From Parahaliea mediterranea (lineage in GTDB: Bacteria; Pseudomonadota; Gammaproteobacteria; Pseudomonadales; Halieaceae): a stretch of DNA of 64,000 nt. Shown piece after piece: positions 17,558 through 27,297 of the stretch (positions are counted from its first letter, which is position 1; each line of letters begins with the position of its first letter). Location of the stretch: positions 248,001-312,000 of the forward strand of contig NZ_QEWO01000003.1 of assembly GCF_003402235.1 (NCBI RefSeq), given 5' to 3'. Both the position numbers and the translations under genes were made by a program. The notes under the pieces are model-generated. The model made no database searches and was not told the DNA's origin. It worked only from the letters and a program-made list of their open reading frames with translations.

Positions 17558-18268
17558 CTAGCCCGCCTTTTTCTCGCGGGACCGCAGGGCATAGGCCTGG
17601 CGATAGAGGATGCTGGAAAATTCGTCGACGAAGGTGTCGTAGCGATTGGTGAACATATCCACCTTGGCGGCGAAGCGGTTGTAGGCCATTACCGCCGGAA
17701 TCGCGGCAAACAGGCCCATGGCGGTGGCCACCAGCGCCTCGGAGATCCCCGGCGCCACGGTGGCCAGGGTGGCCTGGGTGGCGTTGGCCAGCCCGCGGAA
17801 GGAGTGCATGATGCCCCACACCGTACCGAACAGGCCGATGTAGGGGCTGGTGGAGCCCACCGAGGCCAGGAAGGGCAGGTGCCGCTCCAGGCGCTCTTCT
17901 TCGCGCAGCATGGCCACCCGCATTACCCGGCGGGAGCCTTCAATTACCGCCTCGGAATCCATGCCCTGCTGCTGTGCCAGGCGGGAAAACTCCTTGAAGC
18001 CAGCGCGGAAGATGCTCTCTATACCGACGATGGTCTGGCCGTCGGCGGCGCGCTCATTGCCTTCGCGGTACAGCTGGGACAAATCGATGCCGGACCAGAA
18101 CTGCTCCTCAAAGCGGATCATGTCGTCCTGGGAGTTGCGGAAATAAATGATGCGCTGGACGATCATGTACCAGGACACCATGGAGGCCGCCAGGAGAATG
18201 CCCATCACCAGTTGCACGGTGAGGCTGGCATGCAGCACCAGGTCAATCAAACTCAGTTGTTCTTCCAC
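17558..18268 (-). CDS. tolQ: Tol-Pal proton-channel subunit TolQ
   Basis: TolQ is an ExbB/MotA-like inner-membrane protein. The 236-residue product has three TM helices at about 15-37, 137-160 and 170-193. The second TM region contains LASVGSTSPYIGLFGTVWGIM and the third VAPGISEALVATAMGLFAAIPAVMAYN, both signature segments. The start is GTG, placed directly after the ybgC stop codon. Three of the four genes from ybgC to tolA use GTG followed by an overlap or near-overlap. Confidence 0.96.
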   Translation of the reverse strand: MEEQLSLIDLVLHASLTVQLVMGILLAASMVSWYMIVQRIIYFRNSQDDMIRFEEQFWSGIDLSQLYREGNERAADGQTIVGIESIFRAGFKEFSRLAQQQGMDSEAVIEGSRRVMRVAMLREEERLERHLPFLASVGSTSPYIGLFGTVWGIMHSFRGLANATQATLATVAPGISEALVATAMGLFAAIPAVMAYNRFAAKVDMFTNRYDTFVDEFSSILYRQAYALRSREKKAG

Positions 18269-18700
18269 TCAGGGCTCCCCTTCAGTCCCGGCGGCCTGCG
18301 CCTTCCGCAGCCGCTCCAGCATCTCCCGCGGCAGGCGCCGCGGCTTCACTCCGGCGCGATCGACACAGGCGATGGTCACTTCGCCCTCGGCCAGTGGCCG
18401 GCCGTCACGCTTTACCGTTTGGTGTAGACGCATGGTGGCACCGCGTAATTCCACGATTGTGGCGGTGGCCTCCAGTTCGTCGTCCAGTTGCGCCGGCAGC
18501 CGGTACTGCACCGCCACGTCGCGCACCACAAACATCAGGTCGTGGTTAAAAATATAATCCTTGCCAAAACCCAGGGTGCGCATCATCTCGGTGCGAGCGC
18601 GCTCCATGAATTTCAGGTAGTTCACGTAATACACGATGCCACCGGCATCAGTGTCCTCTATGTAGACTCGCAGCTTAAAGGAAAATTCCGCCGCGCTCAC
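18269..18700 (-). CDS. ybgC: Tol-Pal-associated acyl-CoA thioesterase YbgC
   Basis: This hot-dog-fold thioesterase of the 4-hydroxybenzoyl-CoA family is the conserved first gene of the tol operon. The 143-residue protein shows [27 protein letters not shown] with the catalytic Asp, and the typical [22 protein letters not shown]. Proposed substrates are short acyl-CoAs or acyl-ACPs linked to phospholipid metabolism. The start is GTG, overlapping the ruvB stop by 4 bp, so ruvB and ybgC are coupled. Confidence 0.94.
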   Translation of the reverse strand: MSAAEFSFKLRVYIEDTDAGGIVYYVNYLKFMERARTEMMRTLGFGKDYIFNHDLMFVVRDVAVQYRLPAQLDDELEATATIVELRGATMRLHQTVKRDGRPLAEGEVTIACVDRAGVKPRRLPREMLERLRKAQAAGTEGEP

Positions 18701-19776
18701 GACTCAGGGCTCTCATTGCCACGCCCCACGGCGGGCTCCAGGTCGAGGGGCAGGTTGGGCTCCGCCTGGGCGGCCCGGGGCGCCGGCAGGCCAAAGTGAA
18801 GGTAGGCGTTGCGGGTCACCATGCGCCCGCGCGGGGTGCGCACCATGTAGCCCTGCTGGATGAGGTAGGGCTCCAGCACATCCTCAATGGTGCCGCGCTC
18901 TTCGGAGATGGCCGCGGCCAGGCTGTCCACCCCCACCGGGCCGCCGTCGAACTTCTCGATCAGGGCCAGCAACAGGCGCCGGTCCTGGTGGTCAAAGCCG
19001 CGATTGTCCACGCTCAAAAGGTCCAGGGCTTTGTCCGCCACCGCGGCGGTGATGGTGCCATCGGCACGCACTTCGGCGTAGTCCCGCACCCGCCGCAGCA
19101 GGCGGTTGGCAATGCGCGGGGTGCCCCGGGCGCGGCGGGCGATCTCCGCCGCGCCGGCCGCCTCGATGCCAATGCCGAGAATATTGGCGGAGCGTTCGAC
19201 GATATGGGCAAGGTCCGCCACCTGGTAGAACTCCAGCCGCTGCACAATGCCGAAGCGATCCCGCAGGGGCGAGGTCAGCAGGCCGGCGCGGGTCGTCGCG
19301 CCCACCAGGGTAAAGGGCGGCAAATCCAGCTTGATGGAGCGGGCCGCCGGGCCCTCGCCAATCATGATGTCGAGCTGGTAATCCTCCATGGCCGGGTACA
19401 GTACCTCTTCCACAAAGGGGCTAAGGCGGTGAATCTCGTCGATGAACAGCACATCCCCCGGCTCCAGGTTGGTCATCAGGGCGGCGATGTCGCCGGCCTT
19501 TTCCAAAACCGGGCCGGAGGTGGTCTTCAGGGATACGCCCATTTCGTTGGCGATAATGCTGGCCAGGGTGGTTTTGCCCAGGCCGGGCGGGCCGAAAATC
19601 AGGGTGTGGTCCAGCGGCTCGCCGCGGCCGCGCGCCGCTTCCAGGAAGATGGACATCTGCTCGCGCACTGCGGGCTGGCCCACGTACTCGGCCAGGCTCT
19701 TGGGCCGGATGGCGCGATCCTGGGCGTCTTCGCGCTCGCGGGCCTCGGGGGCAATCAGGCGGTCGGTTTCAATCAT
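18697..19776 (-). CDS. ruvB: Holliday junction branch migration helicase RuvB
   Basis: RuvB is the hexameric AAA+ motor that moves Holliday junctions with RuvA. The 359-residue protein has Walker A at about 65 ([12 protein letters not shown]), Walker B ([11 protein letters not shown]), sensor 1 GATTRAGLL and a C-terminal winged helix ending around [15 protein letters not shown]. The C-terminal extension of about 25 residues past the winged helix is Pro/Glu-rich. It follows ruvA by 13 bp. Confidence 0.97.
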   Translation of the reverse strand: MIETDRLIAPEAREREDAQDRAIRPKSLAEYVGQPAVREQMSIFLEAARGRGEPLDHTLIFGPPGLGKTTLASIIANEMGVSLKTTSGPVLEKAGDIAALMTNLEPGDVLFIDEIHRLSPFVEEVLYPAMEDYQLDIMIGEGPAARSIKLDLPPFTLVGATTRAGLLTSPLRDRFGIVQRLEFYQVADLAHIVERSANILGIGIEAAGAAEIARRARGTPRIANRLLRRVRDYAEVRADGTITAAVADKALDLLSVDNRGFDHQDRRLLLALIEKFDGGPVGVDSLAAAISEERGTIEDVLEPYLIQQGYMVRTPRGRMVTRNAYLHFGLPAPRAAQAEPNLPLDLEPAVGRGNESPES

Positions 19777-19789
19777 ACCCGCGCCTCAC

Positions 19790-20404
19790 TCAGCCGCTGA
19801 CCATGGATTTCAGGGCGCGGCGAATCAGCTCCTCGCTGTTGTCGACGCTGTCATCGTTCACCGCCGCTACAGCCCGGGCCGCCTCGGTGGGCTTGTAGCC
19901 CAGCGCCACCAGGGCGCCCTCGGCATCGGCCACCTTGTCGGCGGGGCGCGCCACCGGGGCGATCGCCACGCCGTCCGCACTGCCGCCCATGGTTTCCAGC
20001 CAGCCCTTGAGCTTGTCGCGCATTTCCACCAGCAGGCGCTCGGCGGTTTTCTTGCCCACCCCGGGCAGGGCCACCAGCGAGGAAATATCACCCTGCTGCA
20101 CGCAGCGGGCAAAGCTGGTGGCATCCATGCCCGAGAGAATGGTCAGGGCCAGCTTGGGGCCCACGCCGCTGACCTTGATCAGCTGGCGGAACAGGCTGCG
20201 GTCGCGCTCGTCGATAAAACCGAAGAGCTGCTGGGCGTCTTCGCGCACAACAAAGTGGGTGACCAGCGCCACCTCCTTGCCCAGGGCCGGCAGTTGGAAC
20301 AGGGTGGTCATGGGCACCTGTAGCTCGTAACCCACGCCGGCCACATCCACCAGAATCTCCGGGGGCTGCTTGTGTACGAGGGTGCCGCGAATCCTGCCAA
20401 TCAT
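19790..20404 (-). CDS. ruvA: Holliday junction DNA-binding subunit RuvA
   Basis: RuvA is the tetramer that holds the four-way junction flat and loads RuvB. The 204-residue protein begins [20 protein letters not shown], has two helix-hairpin-helix motifs ([16 protein letters not shown] and [16 protein letters not shown]), an acidic-to-flexible linker and a C-terminal three-helix domain ([16 protein letters not shown]). I start it at the ATG at 20404, which is where RuvA proteins begin; the frame stays open for 32 codons upstream but that stretch is not conserved sequence. Confidence 0.96.
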   Translation of the reverse strand: MIGRIRGTLVHKQPPEILVDVAGVGYELQVPMTTLFQLPALGKEVALVTHFVVREDAQQLFGFIDERDRSLFRQLIKVSGVGPKLALTILSGMDATSFARCVQQGDISSLVALPGVGKKTAERLLVEMRDKLKGWLETMGGSADGVAIAPVARPADKVADAEGALVALGYKPTEAARAVAAVNDDSVDNSEELIRRALKSMVSG

Positions 20405-20424
20405 TGCCTGCTGTTCTGCCTTTA

Positions 20425-20943
20425 CTAGCGAATACGACGCCGGCGCACCGAGGTGGCGCCAGCCATGTTGATCATACTTTGTTGGGTGTGGGCGTGACAC
20501 AGGGCTGCCGCCAGGGCATCGGCGGCGTCCTCCTGAGGCTCGGCGGGCAGCTTCAGCAGCACCTTTACCATATGCTGCACCTGGGCCTTGTCAGCGGCGC
20601 CGGTGCCCACCACCGACTGCTTGATCTGCCGGGCGGAATACTCCGACACGGCCAGTTGCTGTGCCACACAGGCCACGATGGCGGCGCCCCGGGCCTGCCC
20701 GAGCTTTAGGGCAGAGCCGGCGCTCTTGGCCATGAACACCTGTTCAATGGCCAGTTGCTGTGGGCAGTGGGTCTCGATCAGTTCGGTCACACTGGCGTGG
20801 ATCACGCCAAGGCGCTCGGGCAGTTCGGCCACCGGCAGGCGGATAACACCGCTGGTGATGTACTCGGAGCGCCCGCCTTCGAAGTGAATGATGCCAAAGC
20901 CGGTTTTTCGTGAGCCGGGGTCTATCCCCAGGATGACCGCCAT
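20425..20943 (-). CDS. ruvC: Holliday junction resolvase RuvC
   Basis: RuvC nicks the junction symmetrically in complex with RuvAB. The 172-residue protein has the four acidic metal-binding residues in their usual settings: [35 protein letters not shown] and the C-terminal [15 protein letters not shown]. It lies 20 bp before ruvA. About 105 bp separate it from yebC. Confidence 0.96.
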   Translation of the reverse strand: MAVILGIDPGSRKTGFGIIHFEGGRSEYITSGVIRLPVAELPERLGVIHASVTELIETHCPQQLAIEQVFMAKSAGSALKLGQARGAAIVACVAQQLAVSEYSARQIKQSVVGTGAADKAQVQHMVKVLLKLPAEPQEDAADALAAALCHAHTQQSMINMAGATSVRRRRIR

Positions 20944-21048
20944 AGAATGCGCTGCCCGCTGCCCTGTCTGGTTATTCTGTACATATATACAGCATCAGCC
21001 CGCGTGACGCACTACCCGCAGGCAGCGCCAACCGCAGAAAATAGCGCC

Positions 21049-21792
21049 TCAAAGGCTGCTGTAGACGTCCTCGGGGATATCGGCATTGGTATAGACGTTC
21101 TGCACGTCGTCGAGGTCTTCCAGCGCGTCCACCAGTCCCAGCACCGAACGGGCGCCTTCCTCATCCAGCGCTACGGTGGTGGCGGCCACCATCGTTACCT
21201 CGCCACCCTCGGCCTCAAGGCCGGCACTGTGCAGGGCCTCCTTGACGGCCCCGAACTGCTCCCAGGGCGTGGTGACATCAACAGACCCGTCGTCGTTGGC
21301 CGCTACATCCTCGGCGCCAGCTTCCAGCGCCACCTCCAGAATGGCCTCTTCGTCTGCCCCGGGCGCAAAGCTGATCTGGCCCACTTTGCTGAACAGGTAG
21401 GCCACCGAGCCGTCGGTGCCCAGGTTGCCGCCGCGCTTGGAGAAGGCGTGGCGCACTTCCGCCACGGTGCGGTTGCGGTTGTCGGTCATCACCTCCACCA
21501 GCACCGCCACGCCACCGGCGGCGTAGCCTTCGTAGGTGAGCTCGTCCATGTTGTCGGCATCGTTGTTGCCGGCGCCACGGGCGATGGCGCGGTCGATGGT
21601 GTCCCGGGTCATATTGGCCCCAAGGGCCTTGTCCACCGCCGCGCGCAAGCGCGGATTGTCTTCCGGCAACGGGCCGCCCTGCTTGGCAGCCACCACCAGT
21701 TCGCGAATCAGTTTGGTAAAAATCTTGCCCCGCTTGGCATCCTGGGCCGCCTTGCGGTGCTTGATGTTGGCCCACTTGCTATGGCCGGCCAT
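21049..21792 (-). CDS. yebC: YebC/PmpR/TACO1-family protein
   Basis: The 247-residue protein begins [21 protein letters not shown], the family signature, and continues through [15 protein letters not shown] and [23 protein letters not shown]. YebC proteins have been described as transcription regulators and, more recently, as factors that help ribosomes through proline-rich stretches. TolA, a few genes away, has such a stretch, though no link is shown here. It lies between aspS and ruvC, the common gammaproteobacterial order. Confidence 0.96.
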   Translation of the reverse strand: MAGHSKWANIKHRKAAQDAKRGKIFTKLIRELVVAAKQGGPLPEDNPRLRAAVDKALGANMTRDTIDRAIARGAGNNDADNMDELTYEGYAAGGVAVLVEVMTDNRNRTVAEVRHAFSKRGGNLGTDGSVAYLFSKVGQISFAPGADEEAILEVALEAGAEDVAANDDGSVDVTTPWEQFGAVKEALHSAGLEAEGGEVTMVAATTVALDEEGARSVLGLVDALEDLDDVQNVYTNADIPEDVYSSL

Positions 21793-21889
21793 CTTTACCT
21801 CCCTTCTTTTCTACCTACTGACTACCTGACTAACTAACTGCTTTTAACTGCCTCACGGCGCACCGGCCGTCACCCTGCCTCGCTGTGGC

Positions 21890-23686
21890 CTACTCGCCCT
21901 TCTCGCCTTCGGGCGCCAGCTCCTGCTGCTTCTGGCGCAGGCGGATATTCAGTTCGCGCAATTGCTGGGCGGCCACCTCGCCGGGGGCGTCGGTCATTAC
22001 ACAGGCCGCAGTCTGGGTTTTCGGGAAGGCAATCACTTCGCGAATCGAGGTGGCGCCAGTCATCAGCATCACCAGGCGGTCCAGCCCGAAGGCCAGGCCG
22101 CCGTGGGGCGGGGCGCCGTATTTTAGGGCGTTGAGCAGGAAGCCAAACTTCTCTTCGGCCTCTTCTTCGCCGATGCCCAGAATGCCGAACACGGTCTCCT
22201 GCATGTCGCGCTGGTGGATACGCACACTGCCGCCACCCAGCTCGGTGCCGTTGAGCACCATGTCGTAGGCCCGCGACAGCGCGGTGCCGGGGTTGGCCTT
22301 GAGTTCTTCCGGGCTGCAGGACGGCGCGGTGAAGGGGTGGTGCAGGGGCGTCCAGCCGCCGTTGCCATCGTCCTCGAACATGGGGAAGTCCACCACCCAC
22401 AGGGGCGCCCAACCGTCGGCCACCAGGCCCTGGTCTTCGGCCACTTTCAGGCGCAGGGCGCCGAGGGATTCGTTCACCACCGCTGTCCGGTCGGCGCCGA
22501 AGAAGATAATGTCGCCGTCTTTGGCCTCCAGCCGCGTCATCATCTGTTGCACGACGTCTTCCGGCATGAATTTGAGGATGGGGGACTGCAGGCCTTCCAC
22601 GCCGGCGGCCAGGTCGTTGACCTTGATCCAGGCCAGGCCACGGGCACCGAAGATGGACACGTACTTGGTGTAGTCGTCGATCTCCTTGCGGCTGATGCTG
22701 GCGCCACCGGGTACCTTCAATGCCGCCACGCGGCCATTGGGGTCATCCGCCGGGCCGCGGAAGACTTTGAAGTCCACCTGTTGCATCAGGTCGTCCACGC
22801 TCACCAGTTCCAGGTCAATGCGCAGGTCGGGCTTGTCGGAGCCAAAGCGGTCCATGGCCTCGGCGTAGGTCATGTGGGGGAATTCGCCCAGTTCCACATC
22901 CATCACGCTCTTGAACAGCTCGCGGATCATGCGCTCGGTGATGCCCATGATCGCCGCCTCGTCGAGGAAGGAGGTCTCGATGTCGATCTGGGTAAATTCC
23001 GGCTGGCGGTCGGCGCGCAGGTCTTCGTCGCGGAAGCACTTGGCCACCTGGTAGTAACGGTCGAAGCCGGACACCATCAGCAGCTGCTTGAACAGCTGGG
23101 GCGACTGCGGCAGGGCAAAGAAGTGCCCCGGGTGGGTGCGGCTCGGCACTAGGTAGTCGCGGGCGCCCTCCGGGGTGGCGCGGGTGAGGATGGGCGTTTC
23201 GATATCCAAAAAGCCCTCGCTGTCCAGGAACTGGCGCACGGCGGAGGTGATGCGAGCGCGCAGCATCAGCTTGCTCTGCATTTCCGGGCGGCGCAGGTCC
23301 ATGTAGCGGTGCTTCAGGCGCACGTCCTCGCCCACGGCGGTGTGCTCATCCAGCTGGAAGGGCGGGGTGGCGGCGCTGTTGAGGATTTCCAGCTCTTTGC
23401 CCAGCACCTCAATGGCGCCGGTGGCCATGTTGGGGTTGACGGTGGCCTCGCTGCGGGCGCGCACCCGGCCGGTGACCTTCAGCACGTATTCACTGCGCAC
23501 CCGGTCGGCGCGCTGGAAGTGCTCCTGGGTATCCGGGTCGAACACCACCTGGACAATGCCCTCGCGGTCGCGCAGATCGAGAAAGATAACGCCCCCGTGG
23601 TCGCGGCGACGGTCCACCCACCCGCACAGGGTGATGGTTTCGTCGATGTTGCCGGTGCCAAGGGCGCCACAATAATGACTGCGCAT
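21890..23686 (-). CDS. aspS: Aspartyl-tRNA synthetase
   Basis: This class II synthetase charges tRNA-Asp. The 598-residue protein has the OB-fold anticodon-binding domain at about 1-110 ([22 protein letters not shown]) and motif 2 ([20 protein letters not shown]). The bacterial GAD insertion lies at about 300-420, and motif 3 is [16 protein letters not shown]. The C-terminus is a Gln/Glu-rich tail of about 15 residues. It heads the aspS-yebC-ruvCAB order and lies about 50 bp after an FmdB-type gene. Confidence 0.97.
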   Translation of the reverse strand: MRSHYCGALGTGNIDETITLCGWVDRRRDHGGVIFLDLRDREGIVQVVFDPDTQEHFQRADRVRSEYVLKVTGRVRARSEATVNPNMATGAIEVLGKELEILNSAATPPFQLDEHTAVGEDVRLKHRYMDLRRPEMQSKLMLRARITSAVRQFLDSEGFLDIETPILTRATPEGARDYLVPSRTHPGHFFALPQSPQLFKQLLMVSGFDRYYQVAKCFRDEDLRADRQPEFTQIDIETSFLDEAAIMGITERMIRELFKSVMDVELGEFPHMTYAEAMDRFGSDKPDLRIDLELVSVDDLMQQVDFKVFRGPADDPNGRVAALKVPGGASISRKEIDDYTKYVSIFGARGLAWIKVNDLAAGVEGLQSPILKFMPEDVVQQMMTRLEAKDGDIIFFGADRTAVVNESLGALRLKVAEDQGLVADGWAPLWVVDFPMFEDDGNGGWTPLHHPFTAPSCSPEELKANPGTALSRAYDMVLNGTELGGGSVRIHQRDMQETVFGILGIGEEEAEEKFGFLLNALKYGAPPHGGLAFGLDRLVMLMTGATSIREVIAFPKTQTAACVMTDAPGEVAAQQLRELNIRLRQKQQELAPEGEKGE

Positions 23687-23737
23687 AACTCAGGTATCCA
23701 TTGCTTGTCGGTGGGGCCCGCAGCGGCGGGCCGGGTG

Positions 23738-24035
23738 TCAGGCGGAGGCGCTGCTCTTGCTCTCGCTGGAGCCGCTGCTTTTCTTGTCGCCGCCTGCCTT
23801 GTCGGTGCCGGCCGAGGCGCCATCCGCGCCACCAGCCAGGTTCTTCTTGTTGCCGGTCTTGAAGTCGGTCTCGTACCAGCCGCCGCCCTTGAGACGAAAG
23901 CCCGCGGCTGAGATCTTCTTCTTCAGCTCGGGTTTGCCACAGGCAGGACAGTCCTGCAGGGGGGGCATCACTGATCTTTTGCAGAGCCTCGTGAGGCTCA
24001 CCACAGGACTGGCACTGATACTCATAGATGGGCAT
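23738..24035 (-). pseudogene. FmdB-family zinc-ribbon protein, frame interrupted in a C7 tract
   Basis: The N-terminal part reads MPIYEYQCQSCGEPHEALQK, the hallmark of FmdB zinc-ribbon proteins with the first Cys pair. The second Cys pair (DCPACGKPELKKK) and the conserved AAGFRLKGGGWYETDFK lie in another reading frame. The two frames meet at a run of seven identical bases (G on the plus strand, 23959-23965). Removing one base would join them into a 98-residue protein with a Gly/Ser/Lys-rich tail, which is the expected family layout. A sequencing or assembly error is the simplest reason; slippage-type phase variation or a real mutation are alternatives. The gene precedes aspS, as in many gammas. 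Confidence 0.85.
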
Positions 24036-24154
24036 GGGTTTGCTCGCCGCTTAAACGAAAACAACAAGGAAAAAAACGAGGCGCGGATTTTACCCCAAGC
24101 AGGGAAACAGGCCAAGAAGTGAACAGCGACAGAAATTCAGGGGGAATCAAGCTT

Positions 24155-24177
24155 TCGCGCCACCGGAAGCGGCGCGA
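24155..24177 (-). terminator. Inverted repeat downstream of the HU-type gene, possible terminator
   Basis: TCGCGCC at 24155-24161 pairs with GGCGCGA at 24171-24177 around a nine-base loop. It lies about 55 nt past the stop of the HU-like gene on the minus strand. No clear T run follows, so a factor-independent terminator is uncertain. Confidence 0.35.
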
Positions 24178-24230
24178 GAGGGGGGCGTTTCCCGCCGGTC
24201 AGGCCCGCGGGAAACAGGGAATCGGCGGCC

Positions 24231-24668
24231 TCAGGAGGCTGCGAATTCCTTCATTTTCTTCAGCGGGCGCACTTTAACCGCAACGCTCGCCGGCTTGGCC
24301 TTGAAGGTGGTCTCTTCGCCAGTGAAGGGGTTGATGCCCTTGCGCGCCTTGCGGGCGGGCTTCTTCACCGTGGTGATCTTCATCAGGCCCGGCAGGGTGA
24401 ACTCGCCGACAGCGCGCTTTTTGATGCTGCGCTCAATCAGGGTTTCGAGCTCACCAAACACATCGCCCACCTGCTTCTTGGACAGGCCAGTGCTCTCAGC
24501 AATGCTGGTGACAATCTGGCTCTTGGTCATTTTGTCCTTGAGCGCAGTCGTCACAGGCTTCTTGGCCGGTGCGGCTTTTTTGGCTGGAGCCTTCTTGGCC
24601 GGAGCCTTTTTCGCTGCTGCCTTCTTGGCCGGAGCTTTCTTCTTAGCTGCTGCTTTTCTGGTAGCCAT
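24231..24668 (-). CDS. HU-family DNA-binding protein with histone-H1-like basic tail
   Basis: The 145-residue protein is a fusion of two DNA-binding parts. Residues 1-45 are a Lys/Ala/Pro tail of repeated PAKKA-type units, like the C-terminal tails of histone H1. From about residue 46 follows an HU/IHF fold: MTKSQIVTSIAESTGLSKKQV, FTLPGLMKITTVKKPARKARKG and NPFTGEETTFKAKPAS, where the arm residues would grip the DNA. Ordinary HU is about 90 residues. The tail should add strong, sequence-independent binding or DNA compaction. The gene stands alone, with about 300 bp to the divergent proS. Confidence 0.9.
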   Translation of the reverse strand: MATRKAAAKKKAPAKKAAAKKAPAKKAPAKKAAPAKKPVTTALKDKMTKSQIVTSIAESTGLSKKQVGDVFGELETLIERSIKKRAVGEFTLPGLMKITTVKKPARKARKGINPFTGEETTFKAKPASVAVKVRPLKKMKEFAAS

Positions 24669-24760
24669 GTTGTTTGCAACCTTCCTTCGTTATGAGTGAG
24701 TAGTGTGCCGACCCGCCCCCCGAACTGCAGAAACAAGTGCCGACGTCAGGCACGCACAAA

Positions 24761-24789
24761 GGTATAAATCATGAAACGCTGCAATACAA
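24761..24789 (-). promoter_or_regulatory. Possible sigma-70 promoter for the HU-like gene
   Basis: On the minus strand TTGTAT (24789-24784) and TATACC (24766-24761) are 17 nt apart, about 95 nt before the start codon. The -10 match is fair and the -35 match is weak. The rest of the 24669-24966 gap between the divergent genes shows no other feature I can support. Confidence 0.3.
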
Positions 24790-24966
24790 GCGTTTTGAGC
24801 CCATTCTGCGCAATTAAACCCTATTTTTTCAGGTGTGTGAGCCATATCACCTGGCTCCTGCCGTGCACAGCCGGCGGGGGCGCCTGGCTCCGGCGCACTC
24901 CCTGTACCCCACTGCCGTTCAGACGTAAACTACACGGCCTCTTTTTTACCGCCCGATGGAACCACC

Positions 24967-26679
24967 ATGCGCACCTCCGAGTACCTGATCGCCACCCTCA
25001 AGGAGACCCCTGCAGACGCCGAAGTCATCAGCCATCAACTGATGCTGCGGGCAGGCCTGATCCGCAAGCTCGCCTCTGGCCTGTACACCTGGCTGCCCCT
25101 GGGGCTGAAGGTGCTGCGCAAGGTGGAAAACGTCGTGCGCGAGGAAATGGTGGCCGCCGGTGCGCTGGAAGTAAGCATGCCGGTGGTGCAGCCGGCGGAG
25201 CTGTGGCAGGAATCCGGCCGCTGGGAACTGTACGGCCCCGAACTGCTGCGCATACAGGACCGTCACGAGCGCGACTTCTGCCTTGGCCCCACCCACGAGG
25301 AAGTGGTGACCGAACTGGTGCGCAATGAAATCAAGAGCTACAAGCAGCTGCCCCTGAACCTGTTCCAGATCCAGACCAAGGTGCGCGATGAAATTCGCCC
25401 GCGCTTTGGCCTGATGCGCTCGCGCGAATTTCTGATGAAAGACGCCTACTCCTTCCACAAGGATCACCCCTCGCTGGAAGCCACCTACCAGGTGATGCAC
25501 CGCGCCTACAGCACTATCTTCACCCGGCTCGGCCTGGAGTTTCGCCCGGTGATTGCCGACACCGGCAGCATTGGCGGCAGCGCCTCCCACGAATTCCATG
25601 TGCTGGCCAACTCCGGCGAAGATGACATTGCCTTCAGCGACAGCAGCGATTACGCCGCCAACGTGGAAATGGCCGAGGCAATGGCGCCGGCCGGTGAGCG
25701 CCCGGCCGCCCTTGAGACCATGAGCGATGTCGCCACCCCCGGGGTGAAAACCATCGACGACCTCGCCAGTTTCCTCGGTGTGGATGCCGCCAGCACCGTC
25801 AAGACCCTGGTGGTGGCCGGCGAGAACGAAGGCGAGCTGGTGGCCCTGGTGCTGCGCGGCGACCACAGCCTGAACGAGATCAAGGCAGAGAAACTCGAAG
25901 GCATTGCCAACCCGCTGCAAATGGCCGAGGAAGCGGTTGTTCGCAAGGCCCTTGGCGCCGGCTTTGGCTCACTCGGCCCTGTCGGCCTGTCTATCCCGGT
26001 GATTGTTGATCGCAGCGCCGCCCACCTGGCTGATTTTATCTGCGGGGCGAATCGCGACGACTTCCACCTGCGCGGCGTGAACTGGGAGCGTGATTGCCCC
26101 CTGAACCGCGTGGAAGACCTGCGCGACGTGGTGGAAGGCGACCCCAGCCCCGACGGCCAGGGGCAACTGCAGATCAAGCGCGGCATTGAGGTCGGGCATA
26201 TCTTCCAGCTCGGCACCAAATACAGCGAAGCCATGAACGCCACGGTGCTGGATGAAAACGGCAAGCAGGTCACCATGACCATGGGTTGCTACGGCATCGG
26301 CGTGAGCCGTATCGTCGCCTCTGCCATCGAGCAGAACCACGACGACAGCGGCATCATCTGGCCCGCCGCCATGGCACCCTTTGAGCTGGTGATTGTGCCG
26401 CTGAACATGCAGAAGTCGGAGGCGGTGGCGCAGTGCGCACAAGCCCTGTACCAGCAGTTCCGTACCGCCGGCGTTGATGTACTGATGGATGATCGCAATG
26501 AGCGCCCCGGGGTGAAGTTTGCCGACATGGAGCTGATCGGCATTCCCCACCGCATTGTGATTGGCGACCGCGCGCTGGCCGATGGCCAACTGGAGTACAA
26601 GGGCCGGCGCGACGCCGAGCCCACTCTGATTGATCGCGACGCCATTTTTGCCTGGGTGATGGACAAGCTGGGGCGCTAA
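24967..26679 (+). CDS. proS: Prolyl-tRNA synthetase (bacterial type with editing insertion)
   Basis: This class II synthetase charges tRNA-Pro. The 570-residue protein has the N-terminal catalytic part ([20 protein letters not shown], then [18 protein letters not shown] and motif 2 [22 protein letters not shown]) and the INS editing domain at about 225-395. The latter includes the stretch [21 protein letters not shown] that clears mischarged Ala. The C-terminal anticodon domain ends VMDKLGR. Length matches E. coli ProS (572). The next gene starts 3 bp after its stop codon. Confidence 0.97.
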   Translation: MRTSEYLIATLKETPADAEVISHQLMLRAGLIRKLASGLYTWLPLGLKVLRKVENVVREEMVAAGALEVSMPVVQPAELWQESGRWELYGPELLRIQDRHERDFCLGPTHEEVVTELVRNEIKSYKQLPLNLFQIQTKVRDEIRPRFGLMRSREFLMKDAYSFHKDHPSLEATYQVMHRAYSTIFTRLGLEFRPVIADTGSIGGSASHEFHVLANSGEDDIAFSDSSDYAANVEMAEAMAPAGERPAALETMSDVATPGVKTIDDLASFLGVDAASTVKTLVVAGENEGELVALVLRGDHSLNEIKAEKLEGIANPLQMAEEAVVRKALGAGFGSLGPVGLSIPVIVDRSAAHLADFICGANRDDFHLRGVNWERDCPLNRVEDLRDVVEGDPSPDGQGQLQIKRGIEVGHIFQLGTKYSEAMNATVLDENGKQVTMTMGCYGIGVSRIVASAIEQNHDDSGIIWPAAMAPFELVIVPLNMQKSEAVAQCAQALYQQFRTAGVDVLMDDRNERPGVKFADMELIGIPHRIVIGDRALADGQLEYKGRRDAEPTLIDRDAIFAWVMDKLGR

Positions 26680-26682
26680 GGG

Positions 26683-27288
26683 GTGTTGCGGCGCCTGCTC
26701 GGCCGCGCCGGCCTGGCCCTGCTGCTGGCAGGCGCACTGGCCACGGCCGCGCAGGCGCAACCGGCGGACCCCAAGGAGCGGGCGGAACTGCGCCAGTTCC
26801 TTGAGCGCACCATTTCCAGCGCCGACAGTTTTGAGGACCGCTACGACGCGGAGGTCTGGCTGGTGGATATGTCGGCGCGGCTGGAACGCTTTGTAAAAGA
26901 CCCGGGGGCGCGCCTGGAGCTGCTACGCCAGGTACACGCGGCGGCAGTGCGCGCCGAACTGCCCCCGGAGTTGGTGCTGGCGGTGATTGAAGTGGAGAGC
27001 CACTTCGACCGTTTTGCCGTCTCCAGCGCGGGCGCCCAGGGCATGATGCAGGTCATGCCGTTCTGGAAAAACGAAATCGGCCGCCCGGACGACAACCTCA
27101 CCCTCAACCGCACCAACTTCGAGTACGGCTGCCGCATTCTGCAGTTCTATTTACAGCGCGAAGACGGCCACCTGCACCGCGCCCTGGCCGCCTACAATGG
27201 CAGCAGCGGCAGCAAGCGCTACAGCAACAAGGTGAAAGTGGCCTGGAAGTCCCGCTGGCGCACAGAGCCTCTGTACTGGGCCCCCTGA
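26683..27288 (+). CDS. Lytic transglycosylase, SLT domain
   Basis: The 201-residue protein has an N-terminal signal peptide (LALLLAGALATAAQAQP) and a C-terminal SLT/goose-lysozyme-like domain. The catalytic Glu lies in VLAVIEVESHFDRFAVSSAGAQ, followed by GMMQVMPFW and the closing ALAAYNGSSGSKRY. It cleaves the glycan strands of peptidoglycan with 1,6-anhydro product formation. The start is GTG, only 3 bp from the proS stop, so the two are cotranscribed; a transglycosylase after proS is also known in pseudomonads. Confidence 0.9.
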   Translation: MLRRLLGRAGLALLLAGALATAAQAQPADPKERAELRQFLERTISSADSFEDRYDAEVWLVDMSARLERFVKDPGARLELLRQVHAAAVRAELPPELVLAVIEVESHFDRFAVSSAGAQGMMQVMPFWKNEIGRPDDNLTLNRTNFEYGCRILQFYLQREDGHLHRALAAYNGSSGSKRYSNKVKVAWKSRWRTEPLYWAP

Positions 27289-27297
27289 AGCGGGCGC

